A stretch of 25,058 bases of DNA, from positions 1 through 25,058 of the forward strand of contig JADLCG010000078.1 of NCBI GenBank assembly GCA_020847355.1. The letters are read 5' to 3'. Below the pieces are notes generated by a model. It was not told the DNA's origin. It ran no database searches and saw only the letters and a program-made list of their open reading frames with translations. Positions 7,980-14,914 of this stretch are shown here, piece after piece (positions within the stretch are counted from its first letter, which is position 1; every line of letters starts with the position of its first letter). The position numbers and the translations under genes were made by a program. Source of the DNA: Anaerolineales bacterium (GTDB lineage: Bacteria > Chloroflexota > Anaerolineae > Anaerolineales > Villigracilaceae).

Positions 7980-10547
7980 ATGCAAAAAGCAGGCAAGATT
8001 CTCGGTCGGGTTTCAATCGGCATTCTCATTCTTGCAATTATCGCAGGAGCCGGAGGGTTGTACTATTTCAAATCCTATTTACCTAAAGTCGTCGCGCCAA
8101 AATCCTTTCCGCAAATTGACGGGGAGATTCAAGTAGACGGATTAGACGGTCCTGTGGACGTTATTCGGGATCAGATGGGCATTCCGCACATCTACGCCAC
8201 CACCGCGCACGATTTATTCTTCGCGCAGGGCTATGTTCACGCGCAGGAACGTTTCTGGCAAATGGATTTCTGGCGGCACATTGGCTCGGGGCGCATCTCG
8301 GAAATGTTCTCCGGCGAAGTAGAGACAGACGCATTCCTCCGCACGCTTGGGTGGAAGCAAACTGCCGAAGCGGAATGGGAGCAACTCGGAGCGGAGTCGC
8401 GGGCGATTTTACAATCCTATAGCGATGGCGTGAATGCCTATCTCAAAGATCATCAAGGCGCCGATCTCAGTTTGGAATATGCGCTCTTAGGCTTGCCAAT
8501 TTTGAGCCCGAATTATAAAGTTGAAGAATGGACGCCGATCAACTCCTTGACTTGGGGTAAAGCGATGGCTTGGGATTTGCGCGGCAATATGGACGAAGAA
8601 ATTCAGCGGGCTGTTTTGCTCAAAACATTAACGCCGGAACAAGTTGCCCAACTCTTCCCGTCTTATCCTGAAGATCATCCGGTGATCGTCAACAACATCG
8701 GCGAAGGTCCAGCGCCTGCCGCAGTCCCGGCTTCCATTCCAGAACCCGCATCGTTCGCGGCGCTCCAAGCAGTGGAGCAAAATATCGCTTTATTAAACCC
8801 AATGCTCGGTAAATTGGGCGATGGCATCGGCTCAAACTCTTGGGTGGTTTCCGGCAAACTCTCTGCCACCGGCGCGCCGCTCCTCGCCAACGATCCGCAT
8901 CTCGGGATTCAAATGCCTTCCATTTGGTTTCAAGTCGGCTTGCATTGCGTCAAACGTAGCGCGAAATGTCCGTTTGCAGTCGCTGGTTTTTCCTTCGCTG
9001 GCGTGCCGGGCGTGGTGATTGGTCACAACGATAGAATCGCCTGGGGCTTCACCAATGTCGGTCCAGACGTGATGGATTTATATATCGAAAAAGTGAATCC
9101 AGATAATCCCAACCAATATGAAGTTAACGGGACTTGGGTGGATTTCAAAACCCGCGAAGAAGTAATCAAAACCGCCAGCGGAGATAGCGTCACCATCACC
9201 GTGCGAAGCACGCGGCACGGACCGGTCATTTCAGATACTTATGGCCCGCTCAAAGATCAAGGCGACGCGAAGGATGAAGATTTCGTGCCGTTCAAAGATC
9301 GCACCGGCGTGGAAGTTCCGGAAAATTACGTCATCGCTCTGGCATGGACGGCGCTAACGCCCTCCACGCCGTTTGAAGCGATCTGGGGCTTGGATAAAGC
9401 CCAAAACTGGGAAGATTTCCGCAAAGCCGCCAGCAACTTCCATGTGCCGGCTCAAAACTTAATCTATGCCGATATCGAAGGCAATATCGGCTATCAAATG
9501 CCGGGCGACGTACCCATCCGCTCCAAAGGCGACGGCACCGTCCCCGTCCCCGGTTGGACGGATGAATACGAATGGACGGGCATGATCCCGTTTGAAGAAC
9601 TGCCTTACACGCTCAACCCAGCCGAAGGCTACATCGCAACCGCCAACAATCAAGTCCCCCCGCGCGATTATCCGCACTTCATCACCTACGATTGGGATTA
9701 CGGTTTCCGCGCCGATCGCATTGTCAATATGATTCAATCCGCGCCCAACCGCATTGATATGGATTACATCAAAACCATGCACGGCGATTCATACGATGCG
9801 AACGCCGCAGTCTTTGCCCCGCTTCTGCTGGATTTAAAACTCGCCGCCAACCTCACCCCCGCGCAGGATATGCTAAAGAATTGGGATTACCAAGACCGAG
9901 CCGATTCAACCTCCGCCGCAGTCTTCAACGCTTTCTGGCGCAGTTTCCTCAAGAACACTTTCAACGACGATATGCCCGAAGAAAGATATTATCCAGACGG
10001 CGGCTCACGCTGGAACGAAGTCATGCGGAATATGGTCAAAGACCCGAAAGACCCCTTCTGGGACGATAAAACCACGCCAGACGTAATCGAGACGATGGAT
10101 TTCATTATGAAGAAATCCTTCGCCGACGGCGTTGCCGAATTAAAAGATACTTTCGGTAATGACCTCAAAAAATGGAACTGGGGCGATATGCACGCTTCCA
10201 CCTTCCGCAACGGCACTTTGGGCGAATCCGGCATCTCGTTGATTGAGGATTTGTTCAATCGGGGTCCCTACCCAACCAGCGGCGGCGAAGCGCTTGTCAA
10301 CGCAACCGGCTGGTCTGTGGTGGACGGCTACGAGACGAATTGGCTACCTTCCATGCGGCAAATCATTGACCTGCAAAACTTGAACAACTCCGTCACGGTT
10401 CACACCACCGGCGAATCTGGTCATGCTTATCATAAACATTATGATGATATGGCTCCGCTCTGGGCGAATATTGAATATTATCCAATGTGGTGGAATCTGG
10501 ATTCAGTCCTTGCAGATGCAGAAGGACATCTCATCCTGAAACCTTAA
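7980..10547 (+). CDS. Membrane-anchored penicillin acylase family protein (Ntn hydrolase)
   Basis: The 855-residue protein belongs to the penicillin G acylase / acyl-homoserine-lactone acylase family (peptidase family S45), made as a precursor that cuts itself to free an N-terminal Ser. A single uncleaved-looking membrane anchor lies at residues 10-30, followed by the typical VDVIRDQMGIPHIYA and AQGYVHAQERFWQMD segments of the alpha chain. The predicted autocleavage is between Gly284 and Ser285 in GIGSNSWVVSG, and the downstream LLANDPHLG is the conserved start of the beta chain. A GGAGG site at 7971-7975 sits four bases before the ATG. Members hydrolyse amide-linked acyl groups, but substrates range from beta-lactams to lactone signals and peptides, so none can be assigned. 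It is a single-gene unit with a strong terminator directly behind it. Confidence 0.88.
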   Translation: MQKAGKILGRVSIGILILAIIAGAGGLYYFKSYLPKVVAPKSFPQIDGEIQVDGLDGPVDVIRDQMGIPHIYATTAHDLFFAQGYVHAQERFWQMDFWRHIGSGRISEMFSGEVETDAFLRTLGWKQTAEAEWEQLGAESRAILQSYSDGVNAYLKDHQGADLSLEYALLGLPILSPNYKVEEWTPINSLTWGKAMAWDLRGNMDEEIQRAVLLKTLTPEQVAQLFPSYPEDHPVIVNNIGEGPAPAAVPASIPEPASFAALQAVEQNIALLNPMLGKLGDGIGSNSWVVSGKLSATGAPLLANDPHLGIQMPSIWFQVGLHCVKRSAKCPFAVAGFSFAGVPGVVIGHNDRIAWGFTNVGPDVMDLYIEKVNPDNPNQYEVNGTWVDFKTREEVIKTASGDSVTITVRSTRHGPVISDTYGPLKDQGDAKDEDFVPFKDRTGVEVPENYVIALAWTALTPSTPFEAIWGLDKAQNWEDFRKAASNFHVPAQNLIYADIEGNIGYQMPGDVPIRSKGDGTVPVPGWTDEYEWTGMIPFEELPYTLNPAEGYIATANNQVPPRDYPHFITYDWDYGFRADRIVNMIQSAPNRIDMDYIKTMHGDSYDANAAVFAPLLLDLKLAANLTPAQDMLKNWDYQDRADSTSAAVFNAFWRSFLKNTFNDDMPEERYYPDGGSRWNEVMRNMVKDPKDPFWDDKTTPDVIETMDFIMKKSFADGVAELKDTFGNDLKKWNWGDMHASTFRNGTLGESGISLIEDLFNRGPYPTSGGEALVNATGWSVVDGYETNWLPSMRQIIDLQNLNNSVTVHTTGESGHAYHKHYDDMAPLWANIEYYPMWWNLDSVLADAEGHLILKP

Positions 10548-10560
10548 TCCGCTAAACAAA

Positions 10561-10595
10561 GAGCGGCAAGCGCTTAATGCGCTTGCCGCTCTTTT
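10561..10595. terminator. Bidirectional intrinsic terminator between acylase and VanZ-like genes
   Basis: Two perfect 13-base arms (10561-10573 and 10579-10591) flank a five-base TTAAT loop. A T run follows on the + strand and an A run precedes the stem, so the element can stop transcription from both sides. It lies 13 bases after the acylase stop. On the minus strand the stop codon of the VanZ-like gene (10574-10576) is in the loop and its last codons form the right arm. Confidence 0.88.
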
Positions 10596-10948
10596 AATTT
10601 AAACGCGATCCATCCGCCAACGAAAACGCCAAGATAGCTCAGCGTCAAATCAATTAAATCAAACGTGCGAGAACTGAAATACCTCTGCGAAAATTCTTCA
10701 ACGCCAATGCCCAAAGCGAGGATCAAGCCAATTGAAAGCGCAACCCGCTTCGCGTTAGGATGAAGCGGCGCAGGAATAAAAACATAAGTCAGCAAAAAAT
10801 TTAACGTTCCAAAAAGAAGAAAATGACCGAACTTATCCCCATTTGGAAAATCATATAACGCTTGAATGAACGGCGGTACTGCGCCGCGATCCGCGCTGAC
10901 GATAACCGCCAGAACGAAAGTCAAAAAAAGAAGCGCGAAATATTTCAT
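10574..10948 (-). CDS. VanZ-like membrane protein
   Basis: The 124-residue product has four hydrophobic segments and the VanZ-like signature: DKFGHFLLFGTLNF before the second helix, then EEFSQRYFSSRTFDLIDLTLSYLG before the last, with the conserved Glu-x-x-Gln and Arg-x-x-Asp-x-x-Asp residues. VanZ-like proteins are widespread small membrane proteins; the name comes from a teicoplanin-resistance accessory gene and does not imply resistance here. A TTG at 10975 would add nine residues, but that codon lies in the T tract of the terminator that closes the dedA unit, so ATG 10948 is preferred. Its own promoter is not obvious; it may depend on read-through past that terminator. Confidence 0.82.
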   Translation of the reverse strand: MKYFALLFLTFVLAVIVSADRGAVPPFIQALYDFPNGDKFGHFLLFGTLNFLLTYVFIPAPLHPNAKRVALSIGLILALGIGVEEFSQRYFSSRTFDLIDLTLSYLGVFVGGWIAFKLKERQAH

Positions 10949-10973
10949 GGCTTGCTCGACAAAAAACTTAATC

Positions 10974-10999
10974 AAAAAGGTCGCGCCAGTGGCGCGACC
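10974..10999 (-). terminator. Intrinsic terminator behind dedA (minus strand)
   Basis: Perfect nine-base GC-rich arms GGTCGCGCC (10979-10987) and GGCGCGACC (10991-10999) enclose a three-base loop. Read on the minus strand the stem is followed directly by TTTTT (10978-10974). It lies 11 bases after the dedA stop and ends the mnmA-dedA unit. Confidence 0.88.
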
Positions 11000-11009
11000 T
11001 GATTAACCG

Positions 11010-11639
11010 CTAACTCGCTTTGCGCGCCTTCCACCATTCTACAATCATCGGCACGACGGAAATGCCAATGATGGCGATGATCACCAATTCAAAATTATGC
11101 TTCACGAACGGAATGTTGCCAAAGAAATAGCCCAGCAACGTAAACACGGCAACCCACGTAACCCCGCCGACAATGTTATAAGTGGCAAAATAAGAGTAGG
11201 ACATTTTGCCCACGCCGGCGACAAACGGCGCGAAGGTGCGTACAATCGGCACAAAGCGCGCCAAGAAGATCGCCTTGCCGCCATGCTTCTCAAAAAAGGC
11301 GTGCGTCTTTTCAAGATACTCGCGTTTGATCCATTTGATGTTATACGCGCGCTCGCCTAAATAATGCCCAATTGAATAATTTACCGCATCGCCCAGCACT
11401 GCCGCTACAATCAACAAACCGATGATCATCCACACATTCAGCGCGCCCAGCGCGGCAAAAGTGCCAGCCGCAAACAGTAAAGAATCGCCGGGTAAAAACG
11501 GCATCACGACCAAACCCGTTTCCACAAAAATCACCGCGAACAAAATGCCGTAAGTCCACGCTCCATAATCGGTAATAATTTTAGAAAGATATTCATCTAA
11601 ATGTAAAAACAGGTCGAGCAAACTTTTCAAAATCTCCAT
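11010..11639 (-). CDS. DedA family membrane protein
   Basis: The 209-residue protein has the DedA/SNARE-associated family layout: a short N-terminal amphipathic stretch, VFVETGLVVMPFLPGDSLLFAAG near residues 38-60 with the conserved Glu and Pro-Gly-Asp, FLARFVPIVRTFAPFVAG near 124-141 with the key arginines, and two C-terminal helices. Bacterial DedA proteins are membrane-potential-linked transporters or flippases; some recycle undecaprenyl phosphate, but many members remain unassigned. A GAGAG-type ribosome site lies upstream of the ATG. It is 40 bases downstream of the small membrane gene that follows mnmA and is probably the last gene of that unit. Confidence 0.9.
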   Translation of the reverse strand: MEILKSLLDLFLHLDEYLSKIITDYGAWTYGILFAVIFVETGLVVMPFLPGDSLLFAAGTFAALGALNVWMIIGLLIVAAVLGDAVNYSIGHYLGERAYNIKWIKREYLEKTHAFFEKHGGKAIFLARFVPIVRTFAPFVAGVGKMSYSYFATYNIVGGVTWVAVFTLLGYFFGNIPFVKHNFELVIIAIIGISVVPMIVEWWKARKAS

Positions 11640-11679
11640 CTTATTTTCTCTCTTTCAAAATTTTAAGTGCGGGCGCAAA

Positions 11680-11964
11680 TTATAACCCGCTTTCATTTTT
11701 CACTTCAATGCGGCTCAACCATTCGCCAACAGCTAAGAACAAAAGGCTTCCAATACTTCCCATTCCCAAATCTAACGCGCCAGCCATCCACAAGCGCCAA
11801 CCCAGCCAAACGCTCAAAGCCTGGCCGCCGGCGAATCCTAAAATACTCACGCCCAAAAAAAGCAACAAGCGCCAACCGCCCCCGCCGCGCACGACGTGAT
11901 ACACAGCTCCTAATAACAAAGCGCAGACCAAGCCTAAAACAATTGAAGGTAAAGTTAACATCAT
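11680..11964 (-). CDS. Small three-helix membrane protein, unassigned
   Basis: I do not recognise a family for this 94-residue protein. It has three hydrophobic helices (about residues 4-24, 30-53 and 60-82), glycine-rich turns (VVRGGGGW) and a charged tail with two acidic residues. Its ATG shares one base with the mnmA stop (TAATG arrangement, 11966-11962), which is strong support for a real, translationally coupled gene. Position between mnmA and dedA suggests cotranscription only; no functional link to tRNA modification is implied. Confidence 0.7.
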   Translation of the reverse strand: MMLTLPSIVLGLVCALLLGAVYHVVRGGGGWRLLLFLGVSILGFAGGQALSVWLGWRLWMAGALDLGMGSIGSLLFLAVGEWLSRIEVKNESGL

Positions 11965-13031
11965 TAAATTTGAATGACTCCGCCGCCGATTAAAATCTCA
12001 TCTTGATAAAAGACTGCCGCCTGACCCGCAGTCGCATCCCGCACCGGCGCATCAAACTTAACCGAAGCCTGATTCTCGTCAAGGGGCCAAACCCACGCCG
12101 AAGCCGCTTTGGCGGTGTAGCGCGTCTTAACCTCCGCCCGAAATGGCGCAGAAGGGACAACGCCGCTTTGCCAATTCACATCCCGCGCCAGCAATTCTGA
12201 AATCCCCAACTCTTCCTGAATGCCCACAACCAGCGTATTATCTTCGGCGCGCTTGGATAGCACAAACAACGGAACTGCCGATTGCACGCCCAAGCCCTTT
12301 CTTTGACCAATTGTATAATTCGCTAAGCCTGTATGCTGTCCAAGCGTTTCGCCCTCGCGGGTAACAATTTTGCCGGGCTTGAGAATCTCAGCCGCGTTTC
12401 TCTGCAAAAAATTCCGATAATCCTCGCCAGCTAAAAAGCATAAATCCTGCGAATCTTTTCTGGTGGCTGTGGGCAAGCCAAATTTTTCGGCAATTGCGCG
12501 AATCTCCGGCTTAGGATAATCCCCTACGGGAAACAGCGCGTATTTCAATTGATCTTGCTTTAATACGTGCAAAACATAGGATTGATCCTTAGCCGGATCA
12601 ACCGCCTTCAACAATTGCGCGTTTCCAGCTTCTTTTTTGATCCGCACATAATGTCCCGTCGCCATAAATTCCGCGCCCAATGCCAACGCATGATTCAGCA
12701 AAAACGTCCAGCGGATTTGACGGTTACAGAGCAAACACGGGTTGGGCGTTTCGCCGCGCGCATATCCATCTAAAAAATATTGCACGACCGTCTCACGAAA
12801 AACATCTTTCGCATCAATCACGTAAAACGGGATGTCCAAAATTCCAGCCACGCGCCGCGCCTGCGCCATCGAATCCGGCGTGCAACAGCGGTTTGAGTTT
12901 TCCTTGCCCGGCTCAGACCACAAGCGAAGCATCATGCCGGTCACTTCATATCCCTGCTCTTTGAGCAACGCCGCCGCCACAGACGAATCCACGCCGCCAG
13001 ACATAGCGACTACTACTTTTTGCTTAGACAT
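11964..13031 (-). CDS. mnmA: tRNA-specific 2-thiouridylase MnmA
   Basis: MnmA installs the 2-thio group on U34 of tRNAs for Lys, Glu and Gln, using ATP and sulfur relayed from a cysteine desulfurase. The 355-residue protein starts with the PP-loop SGGVDSS at residues 11-17. Catalytic cysteines are visible as Cys102 (NPCLLCNRQIRW) and Cys198 (KDSQDLCFLAG), the pair corresponding to Cys102 and Cys199 of the E. coli enzyme as I recall it. HYVR near 127-130 and the DQSYVLHVL segment near 149-157 are further family marks, and the C-terminus is the usual beta-barrel. The end overlaps the start of the next gene by one base. It is divergent from the HAD gene across about 146 bases. Confidence 0.95.
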   Translation of the reverse strand: MSKQKVVVAMSGGVDSSVAAALLKEQGYEVTGMMLRLWSEPGKENSNRCCTPDSMAQARRVAGILDIPFYVIDAKDVFRETVVQYFLDGYARGETPNPCLLCNRQIRWTFLLNHALALGAEFMATGHYVRIKKEAGNAQLLKAVDPAKDQSYVLHVLKQDQLKYALFPVGDYPKPEIRAIAEKFGLPTATRKDSQDLCFLAGEDYRNFLQRNAAEILKPGKIVTREGETLGQHTGLANYTIGQRKGLGVQSAVPLFVLSKRAEDNTLVVGIQEELGISELLARDVNWQSGVVPSAPFRAEVKTRYTAKAASAWVWPLDENQASVKFDAPVRDATAGQAAVFYQDEILIGGGVIQI

Positions 13032-13039
13032 AATTTATA

Positions 13040-13045
13040 ATTATA
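13040..13045 (-). promoter_or_regulatory. Candidate -10 element for mnmA
   Basis: On the minus strand a perfect TATAAT lies just nine bases before the mnmA ATG. If used, transcription would begin at or almost at the start codon, giving a near-leaderless message; no ribosome site is visible before this ATG, which is compatible. No good -35 was found, and the region is A/T rich, so a chance match is possible. Confidence 0.3.
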
Positions 13046-13177
13046 AACGATGGGCTTGCGCTTCCCTTACAAAAAAGTAATACACAAAACTAGGATAGCA
13101 AGTAAAATAACTTCTTGCAGGAACCGGGTTAATTAAACTAGCATCTTGTCGGTTAATTTTATTGAATTAGGAACAAT

Positions 13178-13966
13178 ATGGATCGTTTGAGAAATTTCAA
13201 AGCGCATGCTATTATTTTTGACAAAGACGGTACGCTGATTGACTTTAATGCCATGTGGGGCGGCTGGACAATCTACCTCGCGCAACAGCTTGAACAAGCC
13301 AGCGGACTCAACGTCCGCGCCGCGCTTTGCCGCGCATTCGGTTACGATGAAACTAACAATCAAGTTTTAGCGGCTGGAAAAGTCGCCTCTTTCCCAATGG
13401 GACAGTTAAGACTGCTCACCGTTGAAGTTATGCAATCTTTGGGTTTAAGCGCCAGCCGCGCCGAAGAAATTGTCGCCGAATGCTGGTCCCCGCCCAACCC
13501 AGTGACTTTAGCCAAACCGCTCACAGATCTAAACGATCTATTCGGCAGATTACAAGAACGCAAGATCAAAATTGCAATCGCCACCGCCGACGATCGCGCC
13601 CCAACCGAAGCCATGCTCGAAGCATTCGGCGTAACGCATTATCTCTCCGCCATCGTTTGCGCAGACGATGGGATTCCTTCCAAGCCGCAACCAGACATGG
13701 TCCTAACTCTCTGCGAACGTATGAATGTAGACCCCGCCAAAGTCATTGTCATTGGAGATACAACTTCGGATTTGAAAATGGCGCGCGCCGCCGGCGCAGG
13801 CCTGTGCGTTGGAGCGCTTTCCGGCGTATCCAAATCAGCGGACTTGATCCATTACGCCGACGCGCTCATCAATTCCATTGACGATTTGCGCGTTTATCTC
13901 GAAGAATTAAGCGAACAAGCTTCCCTTCAGACCAAGAGCGGGCTCAACCCCGATTTTGCATTCTAA
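13178..13966 (+). CDS. HAD-superfamily phosphatase, phosphoglycolate-phosphatase-like
   Basis: All four HAD motifs are present in this 262-residue protein: motif I DKDGTL with the nucleophile Asp15 and Asp17, motif II Thr136 in IATAD, motif III Lys169 in SKPQPD, and motif IV GDTTSD with Asp194 and Asp198. A helical cap (about residues 25-115) lies between motifs I and II, as in Gph-type and beta-phosphoglucomutase-type enzymes. The substrate is not fixed by these motifs; small phosphate esters such as phosphoglycolate, sugar phosphates or phosphocholine are all possible. TAGGA at 13168-13172 is the ribosome site. The methyltransferase gene follows 21 bases after the stop and both end at one terminator, so they form a two-gene unit at the head of the cluster. 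Confidence 0.85.
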   Translation: MDRLRNFKAHAIIFDKDGTLIDFNAMWGGWTIYLAQQLEQASGLNVRAALCRAFGYDETNNQVLAAGKVASFPMGQLRLLTVEVMQSLGLSASRAEEIVAECWSPPNPVTLAKPLTDLNDLFGRLQERKIKIAIATADDRAPTEAMLEAFGVTHYLSAIVCADDGIPSKPQPDMVLTLCERMNVDPAKVIVIGDTTSDLKMARAAGAGLCVGALSGVSKSADLIHYADALINSIDDLRVYLEELSEQASLQTKSGLNPDFAF

Positions 13967-13987
13967 TTTTCAAAAGGAATTTTCAAA

Positions 13988-14767
13988 ATGGATATATTGA
14001 TCGAAACCGGCGCCACGCCAGCCGAATCTAAAACCGCGCAGTTAGACGCAACTCAATACACGCGCGAATCGATTCTCAAATACGAAAAGATCTTCGGCAA
14101 GAACTTCGTCAGCACTGGCGGCGCGGAAAGCACGCGCGAGATCATCGCTATGCTAAATCTCAAGCCCGGCATGAAAGTTCTGGATATCGGTAGCGGACTC
14201 GGCGGTTCGGCGTTTATGATGGCGCAGGAATATGGCGCGCAAGTCCACGGGTTGGATTTATCCCACAACATGCTTGATATCGCCCAAGAAAGATTGCACG
14301 AATTAAATCTCGAAAAACAAGTCTCTTTTGAATACGGGGATTTTCTAGAAAGTCAAATTGACGCGCAATACGACGTAGTTTACAGCCGCGACGCATTTCT
14401 GCACATCCACGACAAAGCAAAATTATTTCAAGTAATTTTCAAAACGCTCAAACCAAACGGCTTGCTCTTCTTCACCGATTATTGCTGGGGCGAAGGCGAA
14501 CACAGCGAAGAATTTCTCGCTTACGTCGCTCAACGCGGCTACGCCATGTACACGCCAAAAGAATACGGGGAATTCATCAAAGCCGCCGGCTTCAAAGACG
14601 TTCAAGCGCTCGACAAAACCAAGCTATTCGGCGATTATCTCCGCCTTGAACTTGAAAAACTCCCCAAGGACAATTCAATTCCCGAGATTCGTCAATCATG
14701 GAATGAGAAAATCCTCCGCAACCAGCGCGGCGAACAAGGCTGGGGCTGGTTCATGGGCAAAAAATAA
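13988..14767 (+). CDS. Phosphoethanolamine N-methyltransferase, PfPMT type
   Basis: This 259-residue SAM methyltransferase closely resembles the single-domain Plasmodium phosphoethanolamine methyltransferase, which converts phosphoethanolamine to phosphocholine in three steps. Shared segments are QYTRESILKYEKIFGKNFVSTGG (residues 23-45), the SAM loop LDIGSGLGG (65-73), YSRDAFLH (132-139), FTDYC (162-166) and a Trp-rich end. Residues that contact the phosphobase in PfPMT, as I remember them, all have equivalents: Tyr24, Asp135, His139, Tyr165, Tyr179, Arg183, Tyr185 and Lys241. AAGGAA at 13974-13979 is eight bases before the ATG. Phosphocholine, or methylation of a related amino-alcohol phosphate, is the likely product. 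The HAD phosphatase upstream could act on the product. No choline-lipid or transferase gene lies nearby. Confidence 0.85.
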   Translation: MDILIETGATPAESKTAQLDATQYTRESILKYEKIFGKNFVSTGGAESTREIIAMLNLKPGMKVLDIGSGLGGSAFMMAQEYGAQVHGLDLSHNMLDIAQERLHELNLEKQVSFEYGDFLESQIDAQYDVVYSRDAFLHIHDKAKLFQVIFKTLKPNGLLFFTDYCWGEGEHSEEFLAYVAQRGYAMYTPKEYGEFIKAAGFKDVQALDKTKLFGDYLRLELEKLPKDNSIPEIRQSWNEKILRNQRGEQGWGWFMGKK

Positions 14768-14773
14768 ATCAGC

Positions 14774-14810
14774 AAAAAGGCGGCGACTTAATTAAGTCGC
14801 CGCCTTTTTT
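14774..14810 (+). terminator. Intrinsic terminator after the PMT gene
   Basis: A perfect 26-base palindrome (14779-14804; GC-rich outside, TTAATTAA in the centre) is preceded by five A and followed by six T. It lies 11 bases after the PMT stop and separates the HAD-PMT pair from the six genes downstream. The A run in front means it would also work on the minus strand. Confidence 0.9.
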
Positions 14811-14855
14811 ATTTTACCCCGCCCAACCCAGCATGTGAAATTTTGAACAGACACG

Positions 14856-14864
14856 TGGTAAAAT
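14856..14864 (+). promoter_or_regulatory. Candidate extended -10 promoter for the TIM-barrel/LuxS/cyclase unit
   Basis: TGGTAAAAT sits between the terminator and the TIM-barrel ATG and has the TGn spacing of an extended -10 element. Transcription would start near 14871, leaving a leader of about 44 bases that includes the ribosome site at 14903-14906. A -35 is not evident. Its place right behind a terminator makes a promoter here likely. Confidence 0.45.
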
Positions 14865-14914
14865 TTCCAAATCTCAAAAGAGCGCACAAAAAGGCTCTGC
14901 TTGGAGTTGGAACA

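Noticed and set aside
7980..10948. Antibiotic resistance locus (penicillin acylase plus VanZ-like)
   Set aside because: Both families are broad and mostly unrelated to resistance, and the two genes are convergent, separate units.
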